This document shows, one piece after another, positions 15,857 through 25,045 of a stretch of 33,134 nucleotides of DNA. The position numbers were made by a program, and so were the translations under genes. Each line of letters begins with the position of its first letter. Position 1 is the first letter of the stretch. The stretch covers positions 1-33,134 of the forward strand of contig NZ_RCUX01000019.1 in NCBI RefSeq assembly GCF_003667565.1, given 5' to 3'. This DNA comes from Mycetocola tolaasinivorans (lineage in GTDB: Bacteria > Actinomycetota > Actinomycetes > Actinomycetales > Microbacteriaceae). A model generated the notes under the pieces. The model searched no databases, was not told the origin of the DNA, and was given only the letters and a program-made list of their open reading frames with translations.

Positions 15857-16633
15857 CTAGGTCTGGCAGCTCGGGCACCAGTAGGTGTCCCGCTCCTGGG
15901 TGGGGTCGGTACCCAGACGCCCGGTCAGGATCAGCGAGCCGCAGCGGCGGCACGGCTTCTGCCCGCGGCCAAACACCCAGTCGGTCTGCCCCGGACGATT
16001 GATCCCGGTGGTGATCCGGCCCGGCCGATCGCGATTGGCACGGATGAGCCGCGCCGAGAGATCCACCAGTGGCTCCAGGGCCACCTCCGCCACCGGGCGG
16101 GTGGGCAGCACACCGCGCAGGAAGCAGATCTCGTTCACGTACTCATTGCCGAGCCCCGCAATATTGCGCTGATCCATGAGGGCTACGTGAATTTCCCGCG
16201 ACGGCTCCGAGGCCAGCCGGGCCACGGCCTCGGCGGCATCCCAGTCGGCAGCCAGTGGATCCGGGCCCAGAAACGCCAGCTCGGTGGCCTCGCGGCTGCG
16301 CGGATACAGCTTCACAAACCCCAGATCAAACCCCACTGCCTGATACTCGGCCGTGGTGATGACCGCCCGCGCCTGAAACGCCGGGCGACGCCAGGTCGAC
16401 CCCGGACGATACAGGTGCCAGGATCCCTCCATCCGCAGGTGCGTGTGCAGCGTGAAGTCACCCACGCGCATGAGCAGGTGCTTGCCGCGGGCCGCAACCG
16501 ATTCGATCCGGGCCCCCGTGAGATCGCTCGTCGCAAACTCGGGAATCCGGAGATCCCAGCCGGTCACGATCTGCCCGGCGAGGGCCGCATCGAGATTGCG
16601 GGCGGCGCGAAACAGGGTATCGCCCTCAGGCAT
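15857..16633 (-). CDS. nei: DNA glycosylase/AP lyase, endonuclease VIII (Nei)
   Basis: Fpg/Nei family base-excision repair enzyme that removes oxidised pyrimidines and nicks the abasic site. The 258 residues begin MPEGDT: the proline after Met is the catalytic nucleophile, E3 the acid, and the following DT favours Nei over Fpg. The conserved lysine is in RGKHLL (K51). The helix-two-turn-helix region holds MDQRNIAGLGNEYVNEICF (153-171). A C-terminal zinc finger has C228, C231, C253 and C256. GGGAGGG lies just upstream of the ATG. The gene follows lhr by 42 bases on the same strand, the order also found in mycobacteria (Rv3296-Rv3297), so a shared repair operon is likely. Confidence 0.95.
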   Translation of the reverse strand: MPEGDTLFRAARNLDAALAGQIVTGWDLRIPEFATSDLTGARIESVAARGKHLLMRVGDFTLHTHLRMEGSWHLYRPGSTWRRPAFQARAVITTAEYQAVGFDLGFVKLYPRSREATELAFLGPDPLAADWDAAEAVARLASEPSREIHVALMDQRNIAGLGNEYVNEICFLRGVLPTRPVAEVALEPLVDLSARLIRANRDRPGRITTGINRPGQTDWVFGRGQKPCRRCGSLILTGRLGTDPTQERDTYWCPSCQT

Positions 16634-16675
16634 GGGGCCCTCCCACTCGAAGATCAGGGAAAACAGCGGTCACAC

Positions 16676-19600
16676 TCATGCGATTCCTCGCCGAATACGC
16701 AGCCCCTTGGGGGTATCCGAGAAGCCCGCGGCGCGCAGCAGCAGTGCGCCCGGGCTCGCGTGCACCTGGCCGCCATTGAGCCGCTCGATCGCGAGCTTAT
16801 CCACGTGCCCCGCACGCACCAGCGCCACCAGCGAGGCGGCGGCCAAACCAAAACGCTCGGGATCGGTGGTGAACGTGAGCAGAGACTTCCCGCCCCGCTC
16901 GAGATACAGCACCAGCTCGCCATCCACCAGAGTGACCAGGCCGCCGGCCTTACGCCCGGGTCGATGCCCGGTCGGGACGGCATCGGGCGTGGGCCACGGG
17001 CTCTCCGCGCCGGCCGCGGGCCAGGGCAGCGCCGCCCCAAACGGGTTGGCCGGATCGGTCGCGGCAAGGGTGCGCACGCGCGGTGGCGCGGGGTTCGGAT
17101 CGGGCAGGATCGCCCGCCGCAGACGATCCACACTCGACGCCTGCGCGAACTGTGCACCGCCGAGACCGTCGATAAAGTAGCCGCGACGCACACGCCCCGC
17201 GGACTCCATCTCGGCGAGCACCCGGTAGGCCAGCGCAAACCCGCCCGCCGCACCCTCGGCCATGACCGAACCGCGGGTGAGCACGCCGTAGCGTTCCAGA
17301 AGGAGCTCGGCATCCGCAGCCCCGCGCACGGTGGGATCAACGATCGGTGCGGGAAGCAGCGACCACCGACCGGACAGGTGCGGCGGCGCGCCCTCCCGCG
17401 GCACCCCGTAGGTCGCGCGCCGAGGCAGCACGGGCTGCCGCGGGGCCGCGGCGGCGGGTACCTCCGCGGGGCCGATCGTATCGTCGCCGGACTCATCCAT
17501 AAACGACACCGGCCCCCGCGAATCAAGCGCGCGAGAATCGAGCGCCCGCGCGGCACCCCCGGGCACCCCGTAGGCACCGGCACCGTTCATCGGGACCGCC
17601 CCTCCGAGCGAGCGCGCCCGAGACAGTCGCGAGCGATTGAGACGTGCCCGCGGGGCCGGTGCTGCTCCCTTGTGCGCACCGCGTCCGGCGGTAAATCCGC
17701 GCAGCGGTGCGAGGGTGTCTCCGGCCACGAGGCCCGCCCAGACGAGCTCCCAGAGCACGTCATCCAGGCGCGCGGCAGACATCTCGGGCAGCGCCTGCTG
17801 CAGCTGGGCGAAGAAGAACGCGCCGCCGCCCGCGAGGACGTCCAGCACGGCCGCATGCTCGGGGCCGTGATCGAGCTCCGCGGGCGTTGCGGCCAGCGTG
17901 TAGGGCGCAAGATCCGCGGGGTGCAGCGCGACCCAGCCGTCGCGGGCGCCGAGTGCGCCCATGCCGGACCAGATCACCTCGCCGCTCGCGGTCAGCCGGT
18001 CGAGCAGCGCGGGCGTATAGTCGCGCACGCGCAGCGGCAGGATCAGGGTTTCCCAGGCGGAGGCCGGGAGATAGAGTCCGGCGAGCTGATCCACCACACT
18101 CAGCACACCATCGATGCCGTGGAGATCGCCGCCGAGGCCGTGCCAGTCATCGAGGAACCGGGCGAAGGTTGCCGGAGACACCGGCTCGACCTCCTGCCGC
18201 AGGGCCGCGAGCGAGCGCAGACGGAGGCGACGCAGCACCTCGGAGTCGCACCACTCGGCGGCGCGGGCGGGATCCTCGAGCTCGATCGTCACCTCGGGCA
18301 GGAACTCCCCGCGCACCAGCCGGCGCGCATCAGCCAGGCGACCGAGCGTGTGGGTGACCACCGCGATGCCCAGGGCGAAGCGGTCGGCCACCGCGCCCGC
18401 CCGGAACGGACCGTGAGCGCGCGCATAGCGGCCAATGAGGTCGCCCAGGGGGTCGGGCACCGACTCGGCGAACGCCGCGGGGACACCCGGCGGCAGGGGC
18501 ACCCCGAGCCCATCGCGGACGCGGGCGGCATCCTCGATGGCGATCCAGTGCACCACACCCCGCAGCGGCACCGGGAGCGCGCGGCGGGTGCGCTCCAGCT
18601 CACTGAGGTATCCCTCGGCCTCGGCGAGCGAGACGGTGGGGATGGTTTCCGGAATCACCGCGTCCGCATCATCGGCCTCCACGCGCGCCGACGCGACCTC
18701 CAGCGGACGCAACCGCTCGGCCACCTCCTCGGCACGCAGGGGCCCGAGGAGGCGCAGCAGATCGGCGGTGCCCTCAAGCCCGCGCAGCCGGCGATCGGGA
18801 TCGAGCCGCTGCAGCTCGGCCTCGGTCTGGGCAAGCACATCCGGATCGAGGAGTTCGCGCATCTCCACGCGTCCCAGCAGCTCGGCGAGCAGCTGGGGGT
18901 CGAGGCTCAGCGCGGCCGCGCGACGCTCGGCCAACGGGGAATCCCCCTCGTACATAAACGCGCCCACGTAGCCAAACAGCAGCGAGGCCGCATACGGGCT
19001 CGCCGATTCGGTCTCGGTTTCGGCGATGCGTACCGAGCGGGATTCGAGCCGCTTCGCGAGGTCGATCAGCGCGGGCACGTCGTAGACGTCCTGCAGACAC
19101 TCGCGCACGGCCTCCAGCAAGATGGGGAACGTCGGATAGTTGCGGGCCACATCGAGCAGCTGCGCCGAGCGCTGCCGCTGCTGCCAGAGCGGCGCACGCT
19201 TGCCCGGGTTGTAGTTGGGCAGGAGCAGGGCGCGGGCGGCGCTCTCGCGGAAGCGCGAGGCAAACAGCGCCGAGGAACCCACTTCGGCGGTGATGATCTC
19301 CTCGAGCTCGGCCGGATCAAACAGGAAGAGGTCGGCACCGGGCGGTTCGGCCTCAGCATCGGGCAGGCGCAGGATGATGCCGTCATCGCTCGCGACCGGG
19401 GAGCCATTGACGCCCAGGCGCTCCTGGAGGCGCGCGCCCACGGCCAGCGCCCAGGGCGCGTGCACCTGCATGCCGTAGGGGGAGTGCAGCACGATTCGCC
19501 AGTCGCCCAGCTCATCGCGGGTGCGCTCGACCACGAGGGTGCGATCGGTGGGGAGCGTGCCGGTGGCCTCCTTCTGTGCCTGGAGGTAGGCGCGCAGGTT

Positions 19601-21637
19601 GTCGATCGCGAACTGGTCGAGCCCCGCGGCACTCAGCCGGGTCTGGGCGGGTTCGGGGGCAAGGGCGGCCACCTCGCGGGCAAACGCACCGAGCGCCTTC
19701 CCGAGCGCCGCAGGACGGCCGAGGCCATCACCGCGCCAGAATGGTAACCGGCCGGGTTGGCCGGGGGCGGGCGTGACGATGACGCGGTCGTGTGTGATCT
19801 CGCGAATCTTCCAACTCGTGGTGCCGAGTGCAAAGACGTCGCCCACGCGCGATTCGTAGACCATCTCCTCGTCGAGCTCGCCCACCCGGGAACCGGTGCC
19901 GCCCTCGCCGTCACCCACGAGGTAGACGCCGAAGAGACCGCGATCGGGGATCGTGCCGCCGGCGATCACCGCGAGCCGCTGCGCACCCGGACGCCCGGTG
20001 AGCACGCCGTCCTCGCGGTCCCACACCACGCGCGGGCGCAGCTCGGCAAACTCGTCACTCGGATAGCGGCCGGACACCAGGTCAAGCACCGCATCAAACG
20101 CCGCCCGCGGGAGGGTCGCGAAGGGGGCGCTGCGCCGCACGGACTCAAACCAGTCTTCCACCGCGATGGGCTCCAGGGCACACACGGCCACGGTTTGCTG
20201 CGCGAGGATATCGAGCGGATTGCTCGGCACCCGCATCTGCTCGATCTCCCCGGCAAGCATCCGTTCTGCCGACACCGCACTGGAGAGCAGATCGGAGCGG
20301 TGTTTGGGGTACAGGAAACCGCGCGACACCTCGCCCACCTGGTGTCCGGCACGGCCCACACGCTGGAGCCCGGCGGCCACAGAGGGCGGCGACTCAATCT
20401 GGATGACGAGGTCAACTTCGCCCATGTCGATACCCAGCTCGAGGCTGGACGTGGCAACCACGCAGCGCAGCCGGCCGGTTTTGAGGTCGTCCTCAATCTC
20501 GGCTCGCTGCGCCTTGGCCACCGAGCCGTGGTGCGCGCGGGCGAGGATCGGGGCTTCGGGATCGACGCCGTTTGTCTGCCCGCTGCCGCCCACGAGCTGC
20601 GCGGGCGGAAGCAGCGTATCGGCAGGCGGGGTGGCGGAGCCCATAATCGCCGCGTACTGCTCGTTGAGCTGTGCGGTGAGGCGCTCGGCCAGGCGGCGCG
20701 AGTTCACAAAAACGATGGTGGAGCGGTGGGCGAGAACGCGCTCGATCACCGACTCCTCGATGAAGGGCCAGATCGAACCGGGGCGATCCACCTCGGCGGG
20801 CTCGGCACTCGAATCCGGATCGGCCGTCAGATCGATGAATCCGTCGTCCTCGGTCTTGAGGCGCCCGTGTTCCGTCGGGCCCTCCGAAACCGAGTACCGC
20901 GGGAGGTCCGTCATGTCCGGGACGGGCACGATCACGCGCAGGTCAAACTTCTTTTGCGAGACCGGCTTGACGATGCTGACCGGGGCGGAACCCCCGAGGA
21001 AGCGGGCCACCTCGGCCTCGGGCCGCACGGTTGCGGAGAGCCCGATGCGCTGCACGGGTTCGGACACCAGGGCGTCGAGGCGTTCGAGGCTCAGCGCGAG
21101 GTGCGCGCCGCGCTTGGTCGCGGCCACCGCGTGGATCTCATCGATGATCACGGTATCGACGCCGCGCAGGGTTTCGCGCGCTGAGCTCGTGAGCATGAGG
21201 AACAGCGACTCGGGGGTGGTGATCAGGATGTCCGGCGGATTCTTGATCAGCGCACGGCGCTCGGCGGCCGGAGTATCGCCCGAGCGCACCCCCACGCGGA
21301 TGTCGCGCACGACGATGCCCTCGCGCTCGGCGGTGCGACGGATGCCGCTGAGGGGTGCCCGGAGGTTGCGCTCAACGTCTACGCCGAGGGCCTTGAGTGG
21401 CGAAATATAGAGCACCCGCGTGGAGGTTTCGGGCGGTTCGGTGGTGGCCAGGCGATCGAGAGCCCAGAGGAACGCCGACAGCGTCTTTCCCGAACCGGTG
21501 GGTGCGATCACCAGAGTGTTATCGCCCCCGGAGATGGCCTTCCACGCACCCGCCTGGGCGGCCGTGGGCGCGGCAAACGACTCGGTGAACCACGTCCGAG
21601 TGGCCGGGCCAAACCCGGCGAGTGCCGCGCGGGCCAC
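16676..21637 (-). CDS. lhr: ATP-dependent helicase Lhr (large helicase-related protein)
   Basis: A 1653-residue SF2 3'-5' helicase used in DNA repair. The N-terminus FGPATRTWFTESFAAPTAAQ is typical. Walker A APTGSGKT lies at about 45-52, motif II DEIH at about 166-169, SATVRPEAEVARFL is the motif III region, and VGRAGHQVGEVSRGF holds motif VI. The helicase core is followed by the winged-helix and beta-barrel parts of the Lhr core, and then the long Lhr C-terminal domain. Length is at the upper end for the family; a low-complexity Ala/Gly/Pro/Arg insert is visible around residues 1310-1400. The start is GTG, four bases after the esterase stop codon, implying translational coupling. A very long antisense frame across this gene is a composition shadow. 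Confidence 0.96.
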   Translation of the reverse strand: MARAALAGFGPATRTWFTESFAAPTAAQAGAWKAISGGDNTLVIAPTGSGKTLSAFLWALDRLATTEPPETSTRVLYISPLKALGVDVERNLRAPLSGIRRTAEREGIVVRDIRVGVRSGDTPAAERRALIKNPPDILITTPESLFLMLTSSARETLRGVDTVIIDEIHAVAATKRGAHLALSLERLDALVSEPVQRIGLSATVRPEAEVARFLGGSAPVSIVKPVSQKKFDLRVIVPVPDMTDLPRYSVSEGPTEHGRLKTEDDGFIDLTADPDSSAEPAEVDRPGSIWPFIEESVIERVLAHRSTIVFVNSRRLAERLTAQLNEQYAAIMGSATPPADTLLPPAQLVGGSGQTNGVDPEAPILARAHHGSVAKAQRAEIEDDLKTGRLRCVVATSSLELGIDMGEVDLVIQIESPPSVAAGLQRVGRAGHQVGEVSRGFLYPKHRSDLLSSAVSAERMLAGEIEQMRVPSNPLDILAQQTVAVCALEPIAVEDWFESVRRSAPFATLPRAAFDAVLDLVSGRYPSDEFAELRPRVVWDREDGVLTGRPGAQRLAVIAGGTIPDRGLFGVYLVGDGEGGTGSRVGELDEEMVYESRVGDVFALGTTSWKIREITHDRVIVTPAPGQPGRLPFWRGDGLGRPAALGKALGAFAREVAALAPEPAQTRLSAAGLDQFAIDNLRAYLQAQKEATGTLPTDRTLVVERTRDELGDWRIVLHSPYGMQVHAPWALAVGARLQERLGVNGSPVASDDGIILRLPDAEAEPPGADLFLFDPAELEEIITAEVGSSALFASRFRESAARALLLPNYNPGKRAPLWQQRQRSAQLLDVARNYPTFPILLEAVRECLQDVYDVPALIDLAKRLESRSVRIAETETESASPYAASLLFGYVGAFMYEGDSPLAERRAAALSLDPQLLAELLGRVEMRELLDPDVLAQTEAELQRLDPDRRLRGLEGTADLLRLLGPLRAEEVAERLRPLEVASARVEADDADAVIPETIPTVSLAEAEGYLSELERTRRALPVPLRGVVHWIAIEDAARVRDGLGVPLPPGVPAAFAESVPDPLGDLIGRYARAHGPFRAGAVADRFALGIAVVTHTLGRLADARRLVRGEFLPEVTIELEDPARAAEWCDSEVLRRLRLRSLAALRQEVEPVSPATFARFLDDWHGLGGDLHGIDGVLSVVDQLAGLYLPASAWETLILPLRVRDYTPALLDRLTASGEVIWSGMGALGARDGWVALHPADLAPYTLAATPAELDHGPEHAAVLDVLAGGGAFFFAQLQQALPEMSAARLDDVLWELVWAGLVAGDTLAPLRGFTAGRGAHKGAAPAPRARLNRSRLSRARSLGGAVPMNGAGAYGVPGGAARALDSRALDSRGPVSFMDESGDDTIGPAEVPAAAAPRQPVLPRRATYGVPREGAPPHLSGRWSLLPAPIVDPTVRGAADAELLLERYGVLTRGSVMAEGAAGGFALAYRVLAEMESAGRVRRGYFIDGLGGAQFAQASSVDRLRRAILPDPNPAPPRVRTLAATDPANPFGAALPWPAAGAESPWPTPDAVPTGHRPGRKAGGLVTLVDGELVLYLERGGKSLLTFTTDPERFGLAAASLVALVRAGHVDKLAIERLNGGQVHASPGALLLRAAGFSDTPKGLRIRRGIA

Positions 21638-21641
21638 GGCC

Positions 21642-22283
21642 CTAGTACTGCCGGTCGAGGAACGCGCGGAAGTCGGCGAGTTCCTGGGCGGAGATCGAGT
21701 GGTCGAGCCCCTCGTAGATGCGGCCCGAGAGCGTGGAGTGATCCGGGAGCCAGTCGGTGGTGCGGACGACCGCCTCCTCGCTGATCACGGTGTCGACGCT
21801 GCCACGGCCCCAGAACACCGGCGGGCGGTTCTCCTTCAAAACGGCGTCTCCCGGCTGCTCGCCGGCCACCACAAACCCGGCGAGGTTCGCGGCAAATGCG
21901 AAGCGCTCGGGGGCGCGGCGCAGCAGGTGGATCGACATGGCGCCACCCTGGGAGAACCCGCCTGCGGCCACGCTGGTGGGGGTGAAGGGCAGCGAATCGA
22001 GCCAGCTCATGACTGCATCTGCCGAGGCATCGAGCCCGGCGGGGTCCGGTGCACCGGGCACCGCGAGCGGGAACCAGGACCAGCCGTCGATCGGCCAGGG
22101 TGCGGTGAGCGGTGCGCGCAGCGAGGCGATCACCGGGGCCTCCGGCAGGTGCGGCACGAGCCCGAAGAGGTCGGCCTCGTTGGATCCGTAGCCGTGCAGG
22201 AGGAGCAGCAGCGGGCGGCCGGCGCGCTCGGACTCGGGCACGGACCAGAGGACGGCGTCGGGGGAGATCTCGGGGACGGACAT
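21642..22283 (-). CDS. Phospholipase/carboxylesterase-type alpha/beta hydrolase
   Basis: 213-residue serine hydrolase of the carboxylesterase/phospholipase (YpfH/EstB-like) group, which cleaves short acyl esters. LLLLLHGYGSNEADLFGLVP (25-44) holds the oxyanion-hole HGYG. The nucleophile elbow is GFSQGG with S111, the acid is probably D164 (GRGSVDTVI) and the base H195 (GLDHSIS). No signal peptide is present, so it is cytosolic. The frame is open much further upstream, but AAAGGAG before the ATG at 22283 fixes the start and the upstream part lies antisense to the Nudix gene. It heads an operon with lhr and nei; why an esterase is coupled to repair genes is unclear. Confidence 0.92.
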   Translation of the reverse strand: MSVPEISPDAVLWSVPESERAGRPLLLLLHGYGSNEADLFGLVPHLPEAPVIASLRAPLTAPWPIDGWSWFPLAVPGAPDPAGLDASADAVMSWLDSLPFTPTSVAAGGFSQGGAMSIHLLRRAPERFAFAANLAGFVVAGEQPGDAVLKENRPPVFWGRGSVDTVISEEAVVRTTDWLPDHSTLSGRIYEGLDHSISAQELADFRAFLDRQY

Positions 22284-22467
22284 CAGGGGCTCCTTTGGGG
22301 CGGGGCGGCTGCCACACGGGTTCTCCTCCCAGGTTAGGCGCTTCGTCCGACATCCGCTCGCTTTGGGGGGTGCGGGCGAAGCGGTTGGGCCGACGGCGCT
22401 CGCCCTGGGCGCAACCCTTTGTGCGTCCTGTGCTCGCTTACCCAGGCGAATCTTGTAAGAATGAAGC

Positions 22468-23040
22468 ATGAGCGTACGCACCCCCGATCCCGAGCCCCTG
22501 CCCGACGAGCCGAGCCGTCCGGTCAACCCGGGCTGGCTGAGCGACGTTGAGCTGGAGGAGATCCGCCACCGTCTGCCGCTGCTGTATGTGGAGGCTATTC
22601 CCGTGCGCCAGGATGGCCTGGGCCGGGTCACCGAGGTCGGCATTCTGCTGCGTGGTACCGCCCTGGGCGCGATCACCCGCACCATCGTTTCGGGCCGGGT
22701 GCTCTACGGCGAGACCCTGCGTGAGTCTCTCTTCCGCCACCTGGAAAAGGACCTCGGCCCGATGGCCTTCCCCCTGCTGCCCGCCTCCCCGGTGCCGTTC
22801 CACGTGGCCGAGTACTTCCCGCTGCCCGGTGTCTCGGCCTTCACCGATGAGCGTCAGCACGCGGTGTCCCTCGCCTATGTGGTGCCGGTCACCGGCACCT
22901 GCGAGCCCCGCCAGGACGCCCTCGAAATCACCTGGCTCACCCCTGAAGAAGCTTCGAGCGACGCGCTCGCCGCCGAGATGGAGGGCGGCCGCGGCACCCT
23001 GCTGCGCGCGGCCCTGGCTTCGGTTGGAGCCCTGCGCTAG
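22468..23040 (+). CDS. DUF4916 Nudix-like protein with degenerate Nudix box
   Basis: 190 residues in the actinobacterial DUF4916/Nudix-like group. The region equivalent to the Nudix box reads GRVLYGETLRESLFRHLEKD followed by LG (about 76-97). The Gly, the first Glu and the Arg are kept, but the REUxEE core reads RHLEKD, so the usual metal-binding glutamates are mostly missing and ordinary pyrophosphohydrolase activity is doubtful. The rest (HVAEYFPLPGVSAFTDERQH, SLAYVVPVTG, LEITWLTPEEA) fits a Nudix fold. TAAGAA sits six bases before the ATG, compatible with a leaderless start. It diverges from the esterase operon and is followed by a strong hairpin shared with the convergent RNA helicase gene. 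Confidence 0.85.
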   Translation: MSVRTPDPEPLPDEPSRPVNPGWLSDVELEEIRHRLPLLYVEAIPVRQDGLGRVTEVGILLRGTALGAITRTIVSGRVLYGETLRESLFRHLEKDLGPMAFPLLPASPVPFHVAEYFPLPGVSAFTDERQHAVSLAYVVPVTGTCEPRQDALEITWLTPEEASSDALAAEMEGGRGTLLRAALASVGALR

Positions 23041-23057
23041 AGCTACGCAGACAAAAA

Positions 23058-23095
23058 GGCGGGCCCCATCCGAACGAATTCGGATGGGGCCCGCC
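23058..23095. terminator. Bidirectional terminator between Nudix-like and DEAD-box genes
   Basis: A perfect 17-bp inverted repeat (23058-23074 with 23079-23095, loop CGAA) lies between two convergent stop codons. A TTTTTGT run follows it on the minus strand, making it a good terminator for the RNA helicase gene; the plus-strand T-run is weak. Confidence 0.88.
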
Positions 23096-23124
23096 CCTGT
23101 GTTTACGGCCGAAGCCGCTGCTGA

Positions 23125-24789
23125 CTAGTAGCCGCTGGGTGCGGAGGCGCGACGCGGGCCGTTGCCGCGGCCGCGCGAGTTGCCGCCGTCCGAGCTGGTG
23201 GAGTACATGGCCGAGGAGCCGCCGCGGGTGTTGCCGCCGCGGCCGCCGCCGGACTCGCCACGACGAGCCTGACCGGCACCGCCCTGACCGCTGCGCTGTG
23301 CGCCGCCGCCCTGGCCACGGCCGCCGTTACCGGCACCCTGACCGGCGCGCTGGCCGCCCTGGCCGCCCTGACCGCGTCCACCCTCGGTGCGCTGGCCGCC
23401 CTGACCGCGACCGCCCTCCGAGCGCTGGCCGCCACGGCCACCCTCGGAACGCTGGCCGCCGCCCTGCTGAGCCTTGCGCTGACCGCCACCGGGACGGTCG
23501 CCGCGACCCTCACGGATCGCGCGCTTACGCAGGGCGTTTGCACCCTGGCTCTGGCCGCCGCCACCCTGCTGCTGCACGGGGGCCAGCGGGGCCGGCTTCA
23601 CGAATGCGGCAACCGGGCCCACGAGCTCGGTCACGGCGGCGGAGTCGGCGTCGACCTGCTGGAAGTCCACGGTGATCGCGGCCTTCTTCATGATCTTCTT
23701 GAGGTCATCGGTCTGGCTGGGCAGGCAGATGGTCACGACGTCACCCTCGGTGCCCGCACGAGCGGTACGGCCCGAACGGTGCAGGTATGCCTTGTGCTCC
23801 ATGGGCGGGTCAACGTGCACAACGAGCTCGACGCCGTCCACGTGCACACCGCGGGCAGCGACGTCGGTGGCAACCAGGACGCGTACGCCCTCGGGACCGG
23901 TCGATCCGAATGCAGCCAGGTTGCGGTCACGCTGCGGCTGCGAGAGGTTTCCGTGCAGGTCCACCGCGGGGATGCCCTGCGAGGTGAGCTGCTTGGCCAG
24001 CTTCTTGGCCTGGTGCTTGGTGCGGGTGAACAGGATGCGCTTGCTCTGACCGCTGGCCAGGGTGGTGATGAGATCCTTCTTGCCCTCGAGCGAGTTGATC
24101 GAGAAGACGTGGTGGGTCATCGCGGCAACGTGCGAGGTGGCCTCGTCCACCGAGTGCAGAACCTCGTTGTGCAGGAAGCGGCGCACGAGCTTGTCCACAC
24201 CGTTGTCCAGGGTGGCCGAGAACAGCAGACGCTGACCGTTCTCCGGGGTGGCGGAGAGCAGGCGGGTCACGACGGGGAGGAAGCCGAGGTCGGCCATGTG
24301 GTCGGCCTCGTCGATGACGGTGATCTCCACGGCATCCAGGCGCACGTGGCCCTGCTTCATGAGGTCTTCGAGTCGGCCGGGGCAGGCCACCACGATGTCG
24401 ACGCCGGCGTTCAGGGCGTTGACCTGACGGGTCTGGTTGATGCCACCGAAGATGGTGGTGGTCTTCAGGCCGTAAGCCTCGGCCAGCGGGTTGATGACCG
24501 CAGCGATCTGGGTGGCCAGCTCGCGGGTCGGGGCCAGGACGAGACCCAGCGGGCGACCGGGGCGACGGTTACCGCCGGCCAGCTCGGTGGCCAGACGGGC
24601 AACGAGCGGGATGGAGAAGGCGAGGGTCTTGCCCGAGCCGGTCTTTCCGCGACCAAGGACATCGCGCCCGCCGAGGGTATCGGCGAGGGTATCAACCTGA
24701 ATCGGGAAGGCGTTCTCCTTGCCATCGGCCGCGAGGACCTTAACGAGCGGAGCGGGAACGCCGAGTGAGGCGAAAGTGGTTTCTGACAT
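23125..24789 (-). CDS. DEAD-box ATP-dependent RNA helicase with RGG-rich tail
   Basis: A 554-residue cytosolic RNA helicase. It has a Q-motif region (AFPIQ, 27-31), Walker A GKTGSGKT (48-55), motif Ia APTREL, motif II DEAD (160-163), motif III SAT (191-193), and motif VI HRSGRTARAG (337-346). From about residue 405 the tail is very rich in Gly, Gln and Arg, with repeated GGQRSEGGRG units, like the RNA-binding tails of RhlE/DeaD-type helicases. Family roles are ribosome assembly, RNA decay and cold adaptation; which applies here is not shown. The gap to the next gene upstream is 256 bases, so a long leader, perhaps regulated, is possible. GAAAGG lies near the ATG. Confidence 0.93.
   Translation of the reverse strand: MSETTFASLGVPAPLVKVLAADGKENAFPIQVDTLADTLGGRDVLGRGKTGSGKTLAFSIPLVARLATELAGGNRRPGRPLGLVLAPTRELATQIAAVINPLAEAYGLKTTTIFGGINQTRQVNALNAGVDIVVACPGRLEDLMKQGHVRLDAVEITVIDEADHMADLGFLPVVTRLLSATPENGQRLLFSATLDNGVDKLVRRFLHNEVLHSVDEATSHVAAMTHHVFSINSLEGKKDLITTLASGQSKRILFTRTKHQAKKLAKQLTSQGIPAVDLHGNLSQPQRDRNLAAFGSTGPEGVRVLVATDVAARGVHVDGVELVVHVDPPMEHKAYLHRSGRTARAGTEGDVVTICLPSQTDDLKKIMKKAAITVDFQQVDADSAAVTELVGPVAAFVKPAPLAPVQQQGGGGQSQGANALRKRAIREGRGDRPGGGQRKAQQGGGQRSEGGRGGQRSEGGRGQGGQRTEGGRGQGGQGGQRAGQGAGNGGRGQGGGAQRSGQGGAGQARRGESGGGRGGNTRGGSSAMYSTSSDGGNSRGRGNGPRRASAPSGY
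23365..23463 (-). repeat. Tandem repeats coding the RGG tail
   Basis: Three adjacent near-copies of a Gly-Gly-Gln-Arg-Ser/Thr-Glu-Gly-Gly-Arg-Gly unit (protein residues about 443-475), visible on the plus strand as recurring GCTGGCCGCC blocks. Slippage could change the copy number. Confidence 0.7.
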
Positions 24790-25045
24790 GCTGGTGCCTT
24801 TCGGGCATCACGTCCCCGCGGGCAGCGGCAAAGCCGAGCTTCGGGGCAGGGGTGGCGAAGGCGCAGGTGTGCGCATCCGTTCGCCGTATGAAGTGTCATC
24901 GAATCGGCGGGGCCGACGAGAGAGGGAGCGTTCTACGACGCAAGCGAGATTCGGGACCCGTAGGCCGGAAATAATTCGCAAGTGCCCCTATTCTAGCGTG
25001 CATCCTGAAATACCGCTGAATACGGGAGTTTCCACCCCGGTCGGG

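Noticed and set aside
16187..19747. An uninterrupted 1186-codon frame on the plus strand across the lhr gene
   Set aside because: It is antisense to a fully recognisable helicase. Its protein is a low-complexity Gly/Arg/His sequence without domains, as expected from high-GC codon bias on the opposite strand.
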